Source: Bog-473 sp963783965 (GTDB lineage Bacteria > Actinomycetota > Acidimicrobiia > Acidimicrobiales > RAAP-2). Taken from it: a stretch of DNA of 64,000 bases. The position numbers were made by a program, and so were the translations under genes. The stretch covers positions 1 to 64,000 of the forward strand of contig CAWAPQ010000009.1 of assembly GCA_963783965.1 (NCBI GenBank), in the 5' to 3' direction. The notes under the pieces are model-generated. The model saw only the letters and a list, made by a program, of their open reading frames with translations, searched no databases and had not been told where the DNA came from. This document shows, piece after piece, positions 43,838 to 51,623 of this stretch; the first letter of the stretch is position 1; each line of letters starts with the position of its first letter.

Positions 43838-44785
43838 ATGGCACACGACCGCAGGTTTCGCTTCGCCGCGCAACTGAGCACGGCGCCCGACGGCTCCGCA
43901 CGCTCCTGGGCCGAGCAGGCCCGCAAGGCCGAGGACCTCGGTTTCAGCGCGCTGCTCATGCCCGACCACTTCGGCGACCAGCTCGCGCCCGTGCCCGCGC
44001 TGGCGGCGGTGGCCGCGGCCACCAGCACGCTCCGCATGGGGTCGCTGGTCTTCGGCAACGACTACCGCCACCCCTTCGTGCTGGCCAAGGAGGCGGCCAC
44101 GCTCGACGTCCTCAGTGACGGCCGCTTCGAAATGAGCCTCGGTGCCGGGTGGATGCGCAGCGACTACGACGAGGCCGGGCTGGCCTACGACCACCCGGCC
44201 GTGCGCGTGGCGCGCTTCGAGGAGGCGGTCAAGGTCGTGCAGGGACTGCTGCGCACCGACGGGCCGTTCAACTTCCACGGGGAGCACTACGAGGTGCTGG
44301 GCCACACCCTCACACCCCGCCCCGTGCAGCGGCCCGGTCCCCCGCTCATCATCGGCGGCGGCGGCAAGCGGGTGCTCTCCTTCGCCGCCCGGCAGGCCGA
44401 CATCGTGAGCATCAACGTCAACCTGCGCGACGGCACCGGCGGCGCGGAGACGGCCTCCGACGCCACCCCCGACCGGACCCGCACGAAGATCGGTTGGGTG
44501 CGGGAGGCCGCGGGGACGCGCTTTGCCGACCTCGAGCTCAACTCACTGATCGGCTTCGTCCTGGTGACCGACGACGCCCAGGGCCTCGCGGCGCAGATGG
44601 CACCGGCCTTCGGCATCGACCCGGCCGACGCGTTGCACGTGCCGCTGGCGCTGATCGGGACGCTCGACGAGATGGCCGAGGAGCTCGAATGGCGCCGGGC
44701 CGAGTACGGGATCTCCTACTGGTCGATCGAGTCGGACGCCTGGGAGACCCTCGCTCCCGTCGTGGCGAAGTTGGCCGGCACATGA
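43838..44785 (+). CDS. F420-dependent LLM-class oxidoreductase (TIGR03621-like)
   Basis: The 315-residue TIM-barrel protein of the bacterial luciferase class has FRFAAQLSTAPDGSARSWAEQARKAEDLGFSALLMPDHFG, LAAVAAATSTLRMGSLVFGNDYRHPFVLAKEAATLDVLSDGR and LGAGWMRSDYDEAG. These blocks place it in the F420-binding branch rather than with FMN luciferases. It reduces or oxidises an unknown substrate with F420. Its TGA stop overlaps the ATG of an alpha/beta hydrolase by 4 bases, so a two-step reaction is likely. It predicts F420 biosynthesis in the genome. Confidence 0.92.
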   Translation: MAHDRRFRFAAQLSTAPDGSARSWAEQARKAEDLGFSALLMPDHFGDQLAPVPALAAVAAATSTLRMGSLVFGNDYRHPFVLAKEAATLDVLSDGRFEMSLGAGWMRSDYDEAGLAYDHPAVRVARFEEAVKVVQGLLRTDGPFNFHGEHYEVLGHTLTPRPVQRPGPPLIIGGGGKRVLSFAARQADIVSINVNLRDGTGGAETASDATPDRTRTKIGWVREAAGTRFADLELNSLIGFVLVTDDAQGLAAQMAPAFGIDPADALHVPLALIGTLDEMAEELEWRRAEYGISYWSIESDAWETLAPVVAKLAGT

Positions 44786-45678
44786 CGATCGCCACCAGCG
44801 ACGGCTGGGAGGCCACGGGAACGCACCGCACGTTCTGCGGCGAGCGCGTCTTCACCATTGACGCGCCGTCCATCGGCGCCGAACGCCACGCGCCGCTACT
44901 CGTCCTCCACGGCTTCCCCACGTCGTCCTTCGACTACGCCGCCGTGCTCGACGGCCTCCGGGCGGGACGGCGCGTCCTCCTCCTCGACATGGTCGGGTAC
45001 GGACTGTCGGCCAAGCCCGACCGCGCCTATTCCATGGCGCTGCAGGCCGACGTCGCCGCCGCCTTCGTCGCCGCGTTGGGGATCGACCGACTCGCGCTGC
45101 TCACGCACGACATGGGTGACACGGTCGGCGGCGAGCTCCTGGCCCGACGGGCGGAAGGAGCGTGGCCGGTCGAGGTGACGCAGCGCGTCCTCACCAACGG
45201 CAGCATCTACATTGCGCAGGCCCACCTGACCAACGGCCAGCAACTGTTGCTCAGCCTGCCCGACGAGCTGCTCGCGCCCGGCATCCCGATTGACGCCACC
45301 TCCATCACGCGCAGCCTGCGGGAGACGTTCAGCCCGCTGACCCCGGCGGTCCCCGAGGGGTGGCCCGAGGACCCCGTCCCGCCGGCGGCGGCCCAGGTGG
45401 TCCACGACGACGGCCAGCTCCTGTTGCCCCGGCTGATCCGCTACATCGAGGAGCGCCGCGCCAACGAACGCCGCTTCACCGGTGCGATCGAGACCGACCC
45501 CTCGGCGCTCCACGTCGTCTGGGGGCTCGACGACCCCATCGCCGTCCCCTCCATGGTGGACACGCTGGTGGCGGCCCGACCGGATGCCACGGCGATCCGG
45601 CTCGAGGGGGTCGGCCACTACCCCATGGTCGAGGCACCACAGCGCTTCTTGGATGCGGTCCTGCCCGGGCTGGAGTGA
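44782..45678 (+). CDS. alpha/beta hydrolase with Asp nucleophile (epoxide hydrolase/haloalkane dehalogenase/MEST-like)
   Basis: The 298-residue protein has the oxyanion block LVLHGFPTSSFDY (41-53), and the nucleophile elbow THDMGDTVGGELL with D110 where esterases have Ser. The late histidine is in GVGHYPMVEAPQRF. An Asp nucleophile is typical of epoxide hydrolases and dehalogenases, and the elbow wording HD-GDTV is closest to the MEST-like group. The second halide-binding Trp next to the nucleophile is missing, which argues against a dehalogenase. It is coupled to the F420 oxidoreductase gene by ATGA. Confidence 0.9.
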   Translation: MTIATSDGWEATGTHRTFCGERVFTIDAPSIGAERHAPLLVLHGFPTSSFDYAAVLDGLRAGRRVLLLDMVGYGLSAKPDRAYSMALQADVAAAFVAALGIDRLALLTHDMGDTVGGELLARRAEGAWPVEVTQRVLTNGSIYIAQAHLTNGQQLLLSLPDELLAPGIPIDATSITRSLRETFSPLTPAVPEGWPEDPVPPAAAQVVHDDGQLLLPRLIRYIEERRANERRFTGAIETDPSALHVVWGLDDPIAVPSMVDTLVAARPDATAIRLEGVGHYPMVEAPQRFLDAVLPGLE

Positions 45679-45758
45679 GGGAGCGCGCGTGGCCGGACAC
45701 CGCCTGCCCCCGGCCCCGGTCACAGCTCCGACCCGGGGGGCCTGCCTAACCTGACGGC

Positions 45759-46564
45759 GTGCCGGGCCGCCGCCGACCGTCGAACCGCTACGAGCTCCTC
45801 ACCTGCGCCTGGTCCGGCCACGTCCTGGTCGGCCTGGGCGCCGTCGCCGTCACGCCCGACGATGCGCTGCTCGTGCGCCAGGACGGCAGCGCGCGGTGGT
45901 ACCGCTGTCTCCGCTGCGACGACTGGGTCCGTCAGGCGGAACCGGCGCAACCGGATCGCCCCGGAGTCGAGGCACGGGACGAGATCCACCTGCCGCTGCG
46001 CGGCGCCGCGCTGCGGGACCGCTACGTCCTGCGCCTCATCGCCCTCGACCGCGCCTGCACTTCGTGGTGCTGACCGGTTTGGCCATCGCGCTGTTCACCT
46101 TCGCCGCTCACGACCAGGCGCTCCATCAGGACTACCAGAACATCATGAACGATCTGGCCGGCGGGACGCCCGGCGCCTCCCAGGCGCGCGGCCTCCTCGG
46201 CTACTTCGGCCGGGCGTTCAAGTACTCCCCGACGCACCTGCGCATCCTCGGGATCGTCCTGTTGGCCTTCGCCGCACTGGAGGCGGCCGAGGCGGTCGGG
46301 CTGTGGCTCAACAAGCGCTGGGCCGAGTACCTGACGTTCATCGCCACCACGGCGCTGGTGCCCTTCGAGGTCTACGAGCTCACGAACGGGATCAGCGTGT
46401 TCAAGATCATCGCCCTGATCATCAACCTCGCCGTCGTGATCTACCTCCTCCTGGCCAAGCGGCTCTTCGGTCTCCGGGGCGGCCACGCCGCCGAGCACGC
46501 CCGCCGCGAGGCGTCGAGCGGGTGGACGGCCATTGAGCGGGCGACGACGGGCGTGCCGGTGTGA
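45759..46564 (+). CDS. DUF2127-like membrane protein, frameshifted near 46054
   Basis: From GTG 45759 the first frame gives MPGRRRPSNRYELLTCAWSGH and a short soluble part with a CxxC (YRCLRCDDW), then stops. Adding one C in the run at 46054-46055 joins RLIALDRALHFVVLTGLAIALF. It continues to residue 268 with four membrane helices (TGLAIALFTFAA, ILGIVLLAFAALEAAEAVGLW, EYLTFIATTALVPFEVYEL, IIALIINLAVVIYLLLA). The last three helices and FEVYELTNG match the DUF2127 membrane family. Function is unknown. The CxxC part before the membrane domain is unusual and may bind metal. It converges on the sulfatase gene, 9 bases apart. Confidence 0.8.
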
Positions 46565-46573
46565 GGACGCCGA

Positions 46574-48220
46574 TCAGGCCGGCGCCATCACCTTGAGGGA
46601 GCGCACCTCGGTGGGCAGGCTGGCGTAGAGGTCGGCCACCAGCTCGTCGCGCTGGGCCCGCTGGGACGGATCGTCCCAGCGGTTGTCGAACTGGTAGGGG
46701 TCGGCGTCCACGTTGTAGAGCTCCCCGGTGGCGATGGCCACGCCCCCCGGGCCGGAGGCCGACTGCTCGTACACGACGGGGCACGGCGTGAGGACGTCGT
46801 CACCCCAGACCTCCTCCAACCCGTTGGGCTGGCCCGCCGTGGAGGGCTCGTAGACCGTGCACAGCCATCCGTCGCGATAGACGGTCCGCAGGTGCATGCC
46901 GTAGCCGGGGAACTGGCTGTCCCACTCGCACAGCGCCCGCTCGCGCCGGGGGTCGCCGTCGTCGTGCGGCAGGGCGCGGCCCTGCATCCACGGCGCCGGG
47001 TCGACCCCGGCGATGGCGCAGAACGTCGGGGCCAGGTCGACCTGGCCGACCGGATCGTGCACCACCGCCGGGACGATGCCGGCGGAAGCAGCCGGCCGCC
47101 ACACGAAGGGCAGCCGCATCAGCGCGTCCGTGTGGTACGGGCCCTTGTAGAGGAGGCCGAAGTCGCCCTGCATCTCGCCGTGGTCGGTGGTGAAGATGAC
47201 GTCGGTGTCCGCCAGCCAGCCCCGCTGCGCGATCGTCTGCAGCACGCGGCCGCAGGCCTCGTCGATCAGCTCGTTCATCACGTGCACCTTGGCGTTGATC
47301 TCGCGGATCTGGTCGTGCGTGAGCCGCGAGGGCACGAAGGCGGCCGGCCCGCCCTCCATGTTGGAGAAGCTGCCGTCCCAGAACCCGAGCCAGTGCGGCG
47401 GCTTCGTGGCCAGGACGGCGCGGACCGCCTCGTCGGAGCCGGGGTGCCCCGGCGGCAGGTCGAGGTCCTGCCACGGCACCCGGGGCAGCTCCGAGGCCGG
47501 CGGGTCCCACGGGTGGTGCGGGTCGGGGAAGGACATCCAGCAGAACCACGGCTCCGTCCGCGCCGAGCGAGGACAGCCACTCGACGGTCAGGTCCGCCAC
47601 CCAGTCGGTGTGGTACCACTCCCGCGGGATGGGGTTGTTCTTCGTCTCGGGCGCCGCGGTGTCGCCCCCCGGCTCCGCCTGCAGCAGCCCGGCGAAGCTG
47701 TGCAGGTGCTCGGGGTGGTGCTGCTTGAGCCAGCGCCCGTAGTGCGCGATCGGGTGGTTCGCCCCACGCCGCGGCGTGCATGGCCTGCTGCGGACCGCTC
47801 GAACCCGCGCCACGGTCCGGTGTCGCCCCGGGCCACCCGCGCGTTCTCCTCGAACTGGTTGGTGGGGTCGAAGCCGGGCTCGAAGTGGGCCTTGCCCAGC
47901 AGGGCGGTGCGGTAGCCCGCCACGTCGTGCAGGTACTGCGCCACCGAGGGCGCGTCGACCGGGAGCGGGATGCCGTTGGCCACGACGCCGTGGGTCCGGA
48001 CGTACTGGCCCGTCAGCATGGTGGAGCGGGCCGGCATGCACACCGTGTTCTGGTTGTAGGCGCGGCGGTAGTTGATCCCCTCGGCGGCCAGCCGGTCGAC
48101 CACGGGCGTGCGGGCCACCGTGCCGCCGTTGCACCCGAGGCTGTCGTAGCGCTGTTGATCGGTCGTGATGAAGAGGATGTTGCGGCGGCGGACACCCGCC
48201 TCGGGGGCGGTGTCAGGCAT
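46574..48220 (-). CDS. type I sulfatase/arylsulfatase, three frameshifts
   Basis: From ATG 48220 the protein reads RRRNILFITTDQQRYDSLGC (metal aspartates) and NTVCMPARSTMLTGQ, where C61 in CxPxR is the residue matured to formylglycine. Removing one extra C (plus strand) at 47791, 47760 and 47555 restores QQAMHAAAWG-NHPIAHYGRWL and SLGADEPWFCWMSFPDPHHPW. A 547-residue product then runs to the stop at 46574, with TDVIFTTDHGEMQGDFGLLYKGP late in the chain. It hydrolyses sulfate esters and needs a formylglycine-generating enzyme encoded elsewhere. No signal peptide is seen, so it should be cytoplasmic. Insertions are probably errors, since all motifs survive. Confidence 0.87.
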
Positions 48221-48232
48221 GGACGACTCCGT

Positions 48233-48292
48233 TCACTGGGCCCGCAGCATGCGCTGCAGATCTCACTGGGCCCGCAGCATGCGCTGCAGATC
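48233..48292. repeat. perfect 30-base tandem duplication at a stop codon
   Basis: The unit at 48233-48262 is repeated without change at 48263-48292. On the minus strand each copy encodes DLQRMLRAQ and a TGA stop, the end of the LON-domain gene. The first copy met by the ribosome (48292-48263) already supplies the stop, so the second lies between the gene end and the sulfatase start. Confidence 0.9.
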
Positions 48293-48926
48293 GAGCTCGA
48301 GCTCTTCCATCAACTCGGCCAGCAGGCGCAGACGCTCCGCCGCGCCGTCCGCCACCAGCAGGCGCTGCGCGTCGTAGGCGTTCAGCGGGGCTGCCGCGCA
48401 GAGCTGCCAGGAGGCCAGATCGGCGTCCCCTCCCCCGTCGAGGGCCAGGTCGGGCGCGAGCGGTGGCGCGCCACCCTGCTCCGCCAGCAGGGCCCGGGCC
48501 CGGCGGACCCGTTGGCGCGGCGGCGCCCACCAGCGGGCCGGCGTCCCCCGGTGCCGGCGCAGCCGCGGCGTCGCGCACCAGCGCCACCGGATAGGGGTCG
48601 TCGGGCAGCCACTCCTCCACGACGATCAGCGCCTCCCCCGTGATCTCCAGGACCCAGCGCCCGTCGGGCAGCTCGGCGGCCCGGCTGATGACGCCGCGGG
48701 TGCCGAGGGCGCTGCGCTCGTCGCCGCCACCGACCTCGGAGCCCCGCTCTATCAGCACGATGCCGAAACGGGCGTCGCCCGCCAGGCAGTCGCGCATGAG
48801 GTCCCGGTAGCGCGGCTCGAACACATGCAACGGCATGGACGCGTGCGGGAAGAGAACGGCCGAGAGGGGGAACATCGGCAGGCGCGTCCCGGGCATGCCC
48901 CACCATGGCACGGCCCGGCGCATCAC
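48263..48926 (-). CDS. LON N-terminal (substrate-binding) domain protein, frameshifted near 48518
   Basis: This is a stand-alone LON peptidase N-terminal domain of about 220 residues. It opens with LPMFPLSAVLFPHASMPLHVFEPRYRDLMRDCLAG, the family signature, and later GTRGVISRAAELPDGRWVLEITG. Removing one C near 48518 (plus strand) connects PLVGAA to RQRVRRARALLAEQGG and carries on to WQLCAAAPLNAYDAQRLLVADG and the stop at 48265. No protease or ATPase domain is present; such proteins are of unknown role, perhaps protein quality control. Starts at 48926 or 48896 are both possible. The stop lies in the 30-base duplication. Confidence 0.82.
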
Positions 48927-48959
48927 CGCACGATCCGCCGTCCCCGGGCACCGCGAGAA

Positions 48960-48981
48960 GGACCGGCCTCCCGGCCGGTCC
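48960..48981 (-). terminator. perfect hairpin behind the small ORF at 48982
   Basis: GGACCGGCC TCCC GGCCGGTCC: 9-base arms and 4-base loop, directly abutting the TGA of the minus-strand small ORF. On that strand a short TTCT tract follows. It fits an intrinsic terminator and supports transcription of the small ORF. Confidence 0.65.
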
Positions 48982-49116
48982 TCACTCGTTCTGATGCTTC
49001 TTGTAGTACTTCGTGATTTCGTTGTGCAGTCCCGTGGCTCTCGCCTGCGGCGCAGTGGGTGCGGGGGCCGCCTTGTCGGCCGGCCGGCACACGCACCGGC
49101 GCGAACGCGGCCTCAT
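48982..49116 (-). CDS. possible small protein of 44 residues or fewer, unknown
   Basis: From ATG 49116 (or GTG 49092) the minus strand reads a Pro/Ala-rich start and ends LHNEITKYYKKHQNE before TGA. The last 15 residues are Lys/Tyr/Asn-rich, with codons unlike random GC-rich frames. A perfect hairpin terminator begins right at the stop. The ribosome site is weak. No family is recognised. Possible alternatives: the tail of a decayed gene, or a chance frame. Listed because the terminator placement is otherwise unexplained. Confidence 0.4.
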   Translation of the reverse strand: MRPRSRRCVCRPADKAAPAPTAPQARATGLHNEITKYYKKHQNE

Positions 49117-49444
49117 TCATACGCCGGACGTCACGCCAAGCGGGCTGCTCGTGGGCGCCACCGAAACCAACATCGGTGACGCAACCTCAACCCGGCGGAT
49201 CGGCCTCCTCGGTCGAGCCTGTCGATTGCATCGGCAGCTCCTTTCCACTCGGGGCAACGGCGGGTGCTCCGTTTGCCGCTCGCTTGCCTCAAGTATCCAC
49301 CCGCTCTCCCGCCGTGTGAACCCCACGCGAACTGGGCATTCGCGAAGTCCCTGGTCCGGCGGTTCTCCGTCACGCAAGCTTCACATCGGTGTGATCCGAC
49401 CCCCCCATTGGAGGCGTCAGCACGCGTTCACCTACGCTCTCTCC
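49117..49444. other. intergenic region before the SDR gene
   Basis: These 328 bases hold no gene I can support. The minus frames here lack starts or homology. One imperfect operator candidate, TCACA TCGG TGTGA, lies at 49381-49394, 51 bases before the SDR start. Base composition is lower in GC than the flanking genes. Confidence 0.5.
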
Positions 49445-50273
49445 ATGGCCCTGCCGACACCCACTGAGAACACGACCGCGATCGTCACCGGTGCCTCGTC
49501 GGGCATCGGGGCGGAGATCGCGCGGGAGCTGGCACGGCGCGGCCATGGGCTGACCCTGGTGGCCCGGCGCGAGGACCGGCTGAGGGCATTGGCCGACGAG
49601 CTGGCGCGGCGCGCACGCCGTCCGCACCGAGGTCATCGCCGCCGATCTCACCGACGCCGACTCGCGCGGCGAGCTCCCGGCGCAGCTGGAGGCGCGCGGC
49701 CTGACGCCCGACATCCTCGTCAACAACGCGGGCTTCACCACGATGGGCCACCTGTCCCAAGCCGACCGCGCCGCCGAGCTCGCCCTGGTGCGCACGAACG
49801 TCGAAGCAGTCGTCGACCTGTGCGCGCTGTTCGTGCCCGGCATGGTGGCCCGACACCGCGGCGCGGTGCTCAACACCGCGTCGACGGCCGCCTTTCAACC
49901 GTTGCCCGGACAGGCCGCCTACGGCGCGTCGAAGGCCTTCGTGCTCTCCTACGGACGCGCCCTGGCCGCCGAGCTGCGCGGCAGCGGTGTCAGCATGACG
50001 ACCCTGTGCCCGGGGCCCGTCGAGACGGGCTTCGCCGAGGTGGCGGGCATGACCGACGAGGAGGCGGCGGAGACGCTGCCGAAAATCATGTGGATCCCGG
50101 CCGGCGACGTGGCCCGCGCCGCGGTCGAGGGGCTGGCGGCGGGACGCACCGTGGTGATCCCGGGGGCGGCCAACCGCGTGGGGGCCGGGCTGGCCCACCT
50201 GGCGCCCAAGTCGATCCTCGTGCCGCTCATGGCCAGGCGCCACCCGGCCCTCAAGGCCGAACCGACGACCTGA
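49445..50273 (+). CDS. SDR family oxidoreductase, frameshifted near 49613
   Basis: From ATG 49445 the first frame gives TTAIVTGASSGIGAEIARELARRGHGLTLVARREDRLRALADEL. Removing one G at 49613 continues it as RRHAVRTEVIAADLTDADSR, then DILVNNAGFTTMGHL, VLNTASTAAFQPLPGQAAYGASKAFVLSYG with catalytic Ser, Tyr and Lys, and VSMTTLCPGPVETGF. The product has 275 residues and ends MARRHPALKAEPTT. The lack of LVNNAG in the first frame and the exact join support one gene. The group (DltE/YqjQ-like SDRs) acts on a range of ketones and alcohols; no substrate can be assigned. It stands alone ahead of a P450 gene. Confidence 0.87.
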
Positions 50274-50330
50274 GCCCCGCCTCCGCTCCGACCCCCGGAG
50301 CGCCGGCGCCGCTCCACTAACCTCGTCGCG

Positions 50331-51584
50331 GTGCCGCGCCACACCGTGCGGGCACGCGGACGACGGGGGCTCATGCCACAACTGGTCTCGGAGCTGGACC
50401 TGCCCTTCCTCGACACGGTCGGGTTGGAGCGACAGGAGGCCGTCGACGCCATTGCGGCCGCCCGCTCCGTGCACTGGCTGGCCCGCTCCGAGCTGGGCTA
50501 CACGGTGACGCGGCTGCAGGACGTCACCGCCATCCTGCGCGATCAGCGCTTCCACTCGGCGCTGTCCATGATCGAACAGGCACCCGAGCTCGCGGACTCC
50601 CTGGCCGGCGAGCGCCGCGGCGAGTCGATCCTCACCATGGAGGGCCCCGGCCATGCCCGCCTCCGCCGGCTGGTGGCGCCCGCCTTCACGCCGGCGTCGG
50701 CCAACCGCCTGCGGCCCACCATGCAGCGGGTGGTGGGTGAGCTGGTCGACCGCATTGTGGCGCGGGGCGAGTGCGAGCTGGTGGCCGACGTCTGCGACCC
50801 CTACCCCATCCCGATCATCTGCGAGCTGCTCGGCGCCCCACCCGAGGACTGGAAGCTGTTCTCGGGCTGGGCCACCGACATCTTCCGCATCTTCAACAAC
50901 AACCTGGCCGAGGACCTGCCGCTCATTGCGCGGGCGGGCGAGGAGCTCACGGACTACGTGAGCGACATGATCACCGCACGCCGGGCCGACCCCCGCGACG
51001 ATCTCCTGAGCGACCTGATCGCCATCGAGGAGGAGGGCGACCGGCTCTCGACCGACGAAATGGCCATGCTGGCGCAGGCGGTGCTCATGGCGGGCACCGA
51101 CACCACCCGCAACCAACTGGCCTGCTCGGTGGCCCTCTTCACCGAGTACCCCGACCAGTGGGCTCTGCTGGCCGAGCGGCCGGAGCTGGCCGGTCGCGCC
51201 GTCGAGGAATCGATGCGCTACCTCGGCGCGGTGCGGGGCACGGCGCGTTTTGCCGCCGAGGACGTCGTCTACCGCGACGTGCTGTTCCCCCAGGGCACCT
51301 TGGTGGCCACCTCACTGGCCGGAGCCAACCGCGACCCGGAGGCCTTCGACGACCCCGACGCCTTCGACATCACGCGGGAGCGCGGCACCGCGCAGATGAC
51401 CTTCGGGTCCGGCATCCACTTCTGCATGGGTGCGGCGCTGGCCCGGGCCGAGCTGCAGGAGGCGCTGCCGCTGCTGGCCCGGCGCCTGCCCGGACTCGCC
51501 CGCGACGGCGAGGTGGAGTGGAAGCCCTCGTCCTTCGGCATCTGGGGCCCGGCGCGGCTGCCCCTCCGCTTCGAAGCCTCCTGA
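50331..51584 (+). CDS. cytochrome P450
   Basis: The 417-residue P450 has I-helix AGTDTT (254-259), ExxR as EESMR (292-296) and the heme loop FGSGIHFCMGAALAR with C365. Unlike the P450 at 11806 it keeps the acid-threonine pair AGTDTT, so it is a different family and probably normal in proton delivery. Start GTG at 50331; an in-frame ATG at 50373 (MPQLVSELDLPF) would also give a complete fold. It follows the SDR gene by 57 bases in the same direction. No redox partner is close. Confidence 0.94.
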   Translation: MPRHTVRARGRRGLMPQLVSELDLPFLDTVGLERQEAVDAIAAARSVHWLARSELGYTVTRLQDVTAILRDQRFHSALSMIEQAPELADSLAGERRGESILTMEGPGHARLRRLVAPAFTPASANRLRPTMQRVVGELVDRIVARGECELVADVCDPYPIPIICELLGAPPEDWKLFSGWATDIFRIFNNNLAEDLPLIARAGEELTDYVSDMITARRADPRDDLLSDLIAIEEEGDRLSTDEMAMLAQAVLMAGTDTTRNQLACSVALFTEYPDQWALLAERPELAGRAVEESMRYLGAVRGTARFAAEDVVYRDVLFPQGTLVATSLAGANRDPEAFDDPDAFDITRERGTAQMTFGSGIHFCMGAALARAELQEALPLLARRLPGLARDGEVEWKPSSFGIWGPARLPLRFEAS

Positions 51585-51623
51585 GCACAGCCGGCCGGGC
51601 CGCCCGCGCTGCGCCCGGCGCGG

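Noticed and set aside
49381..49394. TCACA TCGG TGTGA as a CRP-like site
   Set aside because: The half-site order and the 4-base spacing do not fit TGTGA-N6-TCACA; kept only as a remark in the intergenic entry.
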